From JAABRU01 sp050180235 (GTDB lineage Bacteria; Desulfobacterota; Desulfobacteria; Desulfobacterales; Desulfococcaceae), in NCBI GenBank assembly GCA_050180235.1, contig JBFXEJ010000164.1, forward strand, positions 1-9,884: DNA of 9,884 bases. Direction: 5' to 3'. A program made the position numbers and the translations under genes. The notes beneath the pieces are model-generated. The model made no database searches. It worked only from the letters and a program-made list of their open reading frames with translations, and was not told the origin of the DNA. This document shows positions 6,799 through 9,884 of the stretch, piece by piece. The stretch's first letter is position 1; each line of letters opens with the position of its first letter.

Positions 6799-7227
6799 AT
6801 GTCAGAAAAAGTATTGCTGGTGGATGATGAAAAAGACTTTCTGGATATCATGACCCAGAGAATGGAGACCCGCGGCATGGAGGTAAGCACTTCGGCCTCT
6901 GCCAAAGAAGCCATTGAAAAGATCAGGGAAAAATCCTATGATGCTGTTGTTCTTGATCTGCTCATGCCGGAAATGGACGGTCTGGAAGCCCTTAAGGCCA
7001 TCAAAGAGATATGTCCTGAAATCCAGATCATCCTGCTGACCGGTCATGCCACAGTGGAAAAAGGCGTGGAGGCCATTAAGGAAGGCGCTATGGATTTTAT
7101 TGAAAAACCTGCGGATATGGAAAAACTTACAGAAAAAATCAGAAAAGCCCAGGCCCAGAAAATGCTGATTATTGAAAAAAGGCAGAAGGAGAAAGTGGAC
7201 GATATACTCAAGCGCTTCGGTTTCTGA
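6799..7227 (+). CDS. Single-domain response regulator with C-terminal helical tail
   Basis: A 142-residue protein. Residues 1-118 are a complete receiver with acidic pair D9/D10, phosphoacceptor D53 in VVLDLLMPEMDG, switch T81 in LLTGHAT and K103 in IEKPAD. Residues 119-142 form a charged helical tail rich in lysine and glutamate with no recognised output domain. It is the intact counterpart of the degenerate receiver encoded just upstream (140 bases away). The start is ATG 6799, with AAGGAG 7 bases upstream. It presumably accepts phosphate from the neighbouring kinase or DHp protein and signals by protein contact. The tail could be a dimerisation or docking helix. Which kinase it pairs with cannot be told from sequence. 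Confidence 0.93.
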   Translation: MSEKVLLVDDEKDFLDIMTQRMETRGMEVSTSASAKEAIEKIREKSYDAVVLDLLMPEMDGLEALKAIKEICPEIQIILLTGHATVEKGVEAIKEGAMDFIEKPADMEKLTEKIRKAQAQKMLIIEKRQKEKVDDILKRFGF

Positions 7228-7620
7228 GCCATGCCGGGAGAAATTCCGGTACTGCCTCCGGCCTCATGCACTTTTTCTGCGAAACGTCACAGCTTCTGAG
7301 CAAAAGAGAAAATCATTCCTTTTTTCTCATGGGATTGCTGATAAATCTGACGGTCCGGAAACCCGTGAACCGGGGAGGAAACATTTTTGCGTTTCTGATA
7401 TACTTTGGGAGAATCTCTCCATACCGGAATATCTGCCGCAAAATACTCTGTTTACCCCATTGATTCCCGTTCATTCTTATGGCATCATGTATTTCAGAAG
7501 GCCACAGATATGCACACCGGGCCGGGTTAGCACAGGGGGGATACCGCGGCGGGGTATCCCCTCTCTCCTGAAAAGATAAAAGCAGAATCCCGTTTCAAAA
7601 CCGCCTCTTTCCTTTCATCC
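7228..7620. other. Non-coding stretch after the response regulator
   Basis: I see no convincing gene here. The plus-strand frames open in this stretch give translations without domain character and lack ribosome-binding sites. Just after the stop, imperfect pairing of CATGCCGG (7230-7237) with CCGG..CATG (7257-7267) is possible, but without a clean T run, so a terminator here is weak. The one clear structure is the GC-rich hairpin at 7535-7563, listed separately. Confidence 0.5.
7535..7563. repeat. GC-rich perfect hairpin
   Basis: GGGGATACC (7537-7545) is the exact reverse complement of GGTATCCCC (7553-7561). This gives a 9-bp stem with a 7-base loop GCGGCGG, extendable by a G-T and a G-C pair to 7535-7563. 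No T run follows on either strand, so it is not a standard intrinsic terminator. It may be a transcript-stabilising or repetitive extragenic element. Confidence 0.6.
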
Positions 7621-7649
7621 TTGACATCTGCCCTGCTTTTCTCTATTTT
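7621..7649 (+). promoter_or_regulatory. Candidate sigma70-type promoter
   Basis: A perfect -35 box TTGACA (7621-7626) is followed by a 17-base spacer and TATTTT (7644-7649), which matches four of six -10 positions. Transcription would start near 7656. The next gene to the right begins at 8091, so this would give a leader of more than 400 bases carrying the repeats below, or a short RNA ending at the terminator-like hairpin near 7692-7717. Confidence 0.4.
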
Positions 7650-7691
7650 TCTCTCACAGGATTCATTTCTTAAGTACCCAACTGAAAGTTT

Positions 7692-7717
7692 TCAGGTATT
7701 CAAACAACCTGATTTTT
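7692..7717 (+). terminator. Terminator-like hairpin
   Basis: TCAGGT (7692-7697) pairs with ACCTGA (7707-7712) over a 9-base loop, followed at once by TTTTT (7713-7717). The 6-bp stem is modest. Competing pairings exist: CTGAAA (7682-7687) with TTTCAG (7690-7695), GTTTTCAG (7688-7695) with CTGAAAAC (7736-7743), and the 14-bp palindrome AAAAACCGGTTTTT at 7722-7735. The stretch could switch between folds. Confidence 0.35.
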
Positions 7718-7770
7718 CCGAAAAAACCGGTTTTTCTGAAAACGCCATACCCGAAAGTTTATGCTGACTT

Positions 7771-7897
7771 ATACCAATTCGCTGTTGAATTTATACAATA
7801 AAATGAGTTATGTTATCTGTGTTCTCTGTGGTTTTTTCTCTCTGTGTCCTCTGTGGGAAACCGGATCATAAGTATACTTTCAATGGAGAATTGGTAT
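7771..7897. mobile_element. MITE-like element with matched terminal inverted repeats
   Basis: The left end ATACCAATTC (7771-7780) is the exact reverse complement of the right end GAATTGGTAT (7888-7897). The match continues inward in blocks (TTGAA, then TATAC, at the same spacing on both sides), about 21 of 26 positions by hand count. The element is about 127 bp and too short for a transposase. TTA is present just outside both ends if the inverted repeats are taken as TACCAATTC; alternatively a TA target duplication is possible. Inside are two direct copies of a 16-base motif (TCTGTGTTCTCTGTGG at 7816-7831 and a one-mismatch copy at 7841-7856). No family name is assigned. Confidence 0.6.
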
Positions 7898-7917
7898 TAT
7901 AGGTGATTTCCGGAAAA

Positions 7918-8021
7918 AAATATACCACCAAAGTATCAAAAGCTTCCAGCTTTTGCCCAGTGCCTGTGAAATATACCACCAAAGTATCAAAAGCTTCCAG
8001 CTTTTGCCCAGTGCCTGTGAA
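7918..8021. repeat. Perfect 51-bp tandem duplication with an internal hairpin
   Basis: Bases 7918-7970 are identical to 7969-8021, i.e. two head-to-tail copies at a 51-base period with no mismatch. Each copy contains CAAAAGCT-TCC-AGCTTTTG (7937-7955 and 7988-8006), an 8-bp stem with a 3-base loop. The pair begins 21 bases after the MITE-like element and ends 69 bases before the nucleotidyltransferase start, so it forms part of that gene's leader. The period is a multiple of three, which creates repeated peptides in several frames, but I see no sign that they are translated. Confidence 0.95.
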
Positions 8022-8090
8022 CGGAAATGGGATATTTATTTTCAGAAATCGCCTTACTTTATCAACTCCCTGCAAACATCTGGAGGTGCA

Positions 8091-8915
8091 ATGTCTGAAC
8101 AAATCCGTACCGCATCAGTTATCATGGCAGCCGGAAGAGGCAGCCGCATGACGCCTTATGAGGGCAACAAAACCCTTTTGCCCCTGATACCGGAAAAATC
8201 CTTTTTTGAGGGAAAAGAACCCATTCTTGTCCGTATTCTGCGTATGCTTCCCCCGGGTCCAAAGGCCATTATTGTCAATTACAAAAGTCAGGATGTGAAA
8301 AACCTGACGCAGCATACGGGAGTTGTTTACTGCCATCAGCCGGAACTCAACGGCACAGGCGGAGCCATTCTGGCCGCGCGTGAGTTTCTGGCAGATGCAG
8401 ACTGTGAATCTGTGACCATCACCATGGGAGATGTGCCTTTTGTCCGGCCCGAATCTTACCGCAGACTTCTGGAAACACTCAAACATCATCCTATGGCTGT
8501 GCTGGGTTTCATTCCCGGAGACAAAAAACGCTACGGGGTTCTGGAAATCAGTGATGATAAAGTACAAAGAATCACGGAATGGAAATACTGGCGATCCTAT
8601 CCTGAAGCAAAACAGGAGAGTCTGAATATCTGCAATTCAGGAATTTACGCTGTCCGGAAGCAGGAACTGCTGCGAATTCTTCCCATACTGGAATCCCGGC
8701 CCCAGATTGTCCACAAGGAACGGAACGGGCAGATGGTTGCGATTCAGGAATATTTTCTCACAGATATTGTGGAATACATGAACGCGGACGGCCTGTCTGC
8801 GGGATATGTGATCACAGAGGATGAATCCGAAACTATGGGGATAGATGATCTGGAATCTCTGCAAAAAGCGCAGGAACTGTACAGAAAAATGGCAGACAAA
8901 GCCGCAGGTGCATAA
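8091..8915 (+). CDS. GlmU-like nucleotidyltransferase (sugar-1-phosphate / N-acetylglucosamine-1-phosphate uridylyltransferase type), no LbH domain
   Basis: A 274-residue cytoplasmic enzyme of the NTP-transferase (GT-A Rossmann-like) fold. The nucleotide-binding motif AAGRGSRM is at 13-20 with K27. Q83 and ELNGTGGAILAA (85-96) match the base-recognition loop, and MGDVPFV (112-118) holds the metal-binding aspartate D114. RYGVLEI (147-153), ITEWK (161-165), NSGIYAV (182-188) and EYFLTDIV (220-227) follow the order seen in the GlmU pyrophosphorylase domain. The left-handed beta-helix acetyltransferase domain of full GlmU is absent. It therefore probably makes a UDP- or other NDP-sugar for cell-surface polysaccharide, but the substrate is not determined. 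I chose ATG 8091, with GGAGG at 8082-8086. An upstream in-frame start at 7953 would begin inside the tandem duplication and lacks conserved residues. It has no obvious operon partner. Confidence 0.88.
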   Translation: MSEQIRTASVIMAAGRGSRMTPYEGNKTLLPLIPEKSFFEGKEPILVRILRMLPPGPKAIIVNYKSQDVKNLTQHTGVVYCHQPELNGTGGAILAAREFLADADCESVTITMGDVPFVRPESYRRLLETLKHHPMAVLGFIPGDKKRYGVLEISDDKVQRITEWKYWRSYPEAKQESLNICNSGIYAVRKQELLRILPILESRPQIVHKERNGQMVAIQEYFLTDIVEYMNADGLSAGYVITEDESETMGIDDLESLQKAQELYRKMADKAAGA

Positions 8916-9241
8916 AATTTCAGATAAAAAACTGTATTCAGTTCCCACATTATTATCTCACATTTCCGGATTTGGGGGATAAAGGATTATCCTGTTTATG
9001 ACTGAAATCCTGCCTGAGAAAAATGATGATGAACCGGGTGTGCATTGTCTGAACCGGGATTCACGGGATTAAGGGATTTACCGGGATGTTTCTGTCTGAA
9101 CCGCAGATAAGCAGGATGAATATGATGGCGCAGATAAGCAGGAACATATCACGGTTTATCTGTGAAATCAGGATTATCTGCGGTCAAGAATCCCGGTCAG
9201 TCCAAAAATCCTGAAAATCCGGGTTCATACAGCAAAATCCC
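8916..9241. other. Non-coding stretch with dispersed repeat motifs
   Basis: No gene is supported here. The stretch is built of GGGATT/AGGATT-like motifs: GAACCGGG occurs at 9031 and 9051, GCAGATAAGCAGGA-type copies at 9103 and 9130, and AGGATTATCCT is palindromic near 8982-8992. Much of it belongs to the foldback structure listed separately. After the nucleotidyltransferase stop, AACTG/CAGTT (about 8927-8940) could form a weak hairpin but has no T run. Confidence 0.5.
9050..9227. repeat. Nested foldback (long inverted repeat) element
   Basis: Three inverted repeats are nested around one centre. The outer pair is 9050-9087 with 9190-9227, 38 bases with about 29 matches by hand count and identical outermost and innermost blocks. 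The middle pair is CCGCAGATAA (9101-9110) with TTATCTGCGG (9174-9183), exact. The inner pair is CAGATAA (9131-9137) with TTATCTG (9156-9162), exact. The whole 178-base stretch could fold as a long imperfect hairpin. It may be an interspersed foldback or MITE-like repeat, or a structured RNA; the sequence does not settle which. Confidence 0.6.
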
Positions 9242-9270
9242 TTGACAGAATTCCCGGCTGATTTTATTCT
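9242..9270 (+). promoter_or_regulatory. Candidate sigma70-type promoter for the Rpn-like gene
   Basis: A perfect -35 TTGACA (9242-9247), a 17-base spacer and TATTCT (9265-9270, four of six -10 positions) lie 28 bases upstream of the start codon at 9298. Transcription would begin near 9277, leaving a very short leader that contains only the GAGAGGAG ribosome-binding site. Confidence 0.55.
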
Positions 9271-9286
9271 CAGTGAGAGAGGAGAT

Positions 9287-9301
9287 ATGCAGACAAAATG
9301 A
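9287..9301 (+). promoter_or_regulatory. Possible four-codon upstream reading frame overlapping the next start
   Basis: ATG 9287 follows AGGAG (9280-9284) by only 2 bases and encodes M-Q-T-K before TGA at 9299-9301, which overlaps the start codon at 9298 as ATGA. The same AGGAG is 13 bases from the start at 9298, longer than usual. A minimal coupled leader frame is possible, but the arrangement may be accidental. Confidence 0.25.
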
Positions 9302-9884
9302 AACACACCGGCAACCGTTTTGACATCCGGCACAAGGAAACCCTCATGCTTTTTCTGCGTGAATATTTTGAACTGTTTTTCCCTGAAATTGCAGGCAAAA
9401 TACAGTTTGAGACCGCAGAGTTTCTGGATAAGGAACTCAACGCACTGTTTGAGGAGTCCGGGGAAAAACTTTCCCCCGAAGATCAGCAGCGGATTACGGA
9501 TGCCCTGATTCTGATCAGCGTTATCATGGCGGATGTGGCCGAGCAGATTCTCATCCACTGGGAGCAGCAGAGCGACAAAGAGGATGATTTTGAGAAGCGC
9601 ATGTTCCACTGCTTCTGCGGAATTTTCTTCAAATTCCGGAAACCGGTTTTCCCCATAGCCATGTTCACGGATCCGGCAAAATGGAGAAAACCGGTAAAGG
9701 ATACGTACAAAATTTCCCTGTTCGGTTATCCGGTCAGTGAGTTCCGTTACCGCCTGATCAAACTGAAGCATATCCCGGCAGCGGAATTTGAGAAAAAAAT
9801 GGCTGAAAACCCGCTGGCAGCCGCGTATCTGCCCCTGACGGATTATCCGAAAAAGGACAGACCCCTGATAAAGGCCAAAGCCGT
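9298..9884 (+). CDS. Rpn / PD-(D/E)XK nuclease family transposase-like protein, 3'-truncated by the window
   Basis: The frame is open from ATG 9298 to the end of the window (195 codons seen). An in-frame stop at 9274 and the absence of other starts fix this ATG. The N-terminus follows the Rpn/transposase-like pattern: RHKETLMLFLREYFELFFPEIA (11-32), EFLDKEL (41-47), then a candidate catalytic set D79 (MADVAEQ) and E89-x-Q91 (HWEQQ), then DDFEKRMFHCF (96-106) and PVFPIAMFTD (116-125). Family members are PD-(D/E)XK-fold DNA nucleases that promote recombination and often multiply in genomes. The segment between FLDKEL and D79 (about 48-78) differs from the short acidic loop I expect there, so activity is uncertain. 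A sigma70-type promoter lies just upstream. The assignment rests on motif order. Confidence 0.65.
   Translation, partial: MKHTGNRFDIRHKETLMLFLREYFELFFPEIAGKIQFETAEFLDKELNALFEESGEKLSPEDQQRITDALILISVIMADVAEQILIHWEQQSDKEDDFEKRMFHCFCGIFFKFRKPVFPIAMFTDPAKWRKPVKDTYKISLFGYPVSEFRYRLIKLKHIPAAEFEKKMAENPLAAAYLPLTDYPKKDRPLIKAKA

Noticed and set aside
7335..7390. A possible riboswitch-like stretch (short CCGG-rich segments with GGAGGAAAC)
   Set aside because: I could not match it to a known riboswitch consensus or find consistent long stems, and no gene follows closely.
7172..7579. Plus-strand reading frame running out of the response regulator gene into the gap
   Set aside because: It begins out of frame inside a good gene, has no ribosome-binding site, and its composition is not protein-like.
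7953..8090. N-terminal extension of the nucleotidyltransferase from an upstream ATG
   Set aside because: The extra residues translate the 51-bp tandem duplication, while ATG 8091 has a GGAGG site and begins at the conserved part of the family.
7866..8102. Small minus-strand protein with a 17-residue repeat
   Set aside because: The peptide repeat simply reflects the 51-bp duplication, which is open in several frames; no start signal or conserved motif supports translation.
9184..9771. 195-codon minus-strand reading frame near the right end
   Set aside because: It is antisense to the Rpn-like gene, whose plus-strand frame is open, motif-bearing and preceded by a promoter.

Overview
The window reads as a piece of a sulfate-reducing deltaproteobacterial (Desulfobacterota, Desulfobacterales-like) chromosome. 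This is inferred from the combination of a SulP anion transporter, a cytidylate-kinase-like/receiver fusion, a Cache-type histidine kinase and several single-domain receivers, all of which I associate with that group. No taxonomic marker gene is present, so the assignment is tentative.

The left two thirds (about 2-7227) is one co-directional plus-strand block of signalling genes behind a transporter. In order it holds: the 3' part of a SulP transporter with a C-terminal STAS domain; a cytidylate-kinase-like / BON-like / receiver fusion; a membrane sensor histidine kinase; a single-domain response regulator; a small protein with a histidine-kinase dimerisation (DHp) motif but no recognisable ATPase; a strong intrinsic terminator; then two paralogous receivers. 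The first of these two has lost its phosphoacceptor aspartate and the second is intact. None of the visible regulators carries a DNA-binding or enzymatic output domain. The block therefore looks like a phosphorelay or protein-interaction circuit built around anion uptake, with its output outside the window or acting by protein contact.

A heptanucleotide tandem array (19 full units plus two imperfect ones) fills the gap before the histidine kinase. It runs right up to the start codon, where no ribosome-binding site can be seen.

The right third (7228-9884) is sparse and rich in repeats. An 863-base non-coding stretch holds a GC-rich hairpin, a candidate promoter followed by a terminator-like hairpin, a MITE-like element of about 127 bp with matched ends, and a perfect 51-bp tandem duplication. 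The duplication sits in the leader of a stand-alone GlmU-like nucleotidyltransferase. A further 382-base gap holds a large nested foldback element and a good sigma70-type promoter. The window ends inside a gene resembling the Rpn/PD-(D/E)XK transposase-like nuclease family, which fits the accessory character of this end.
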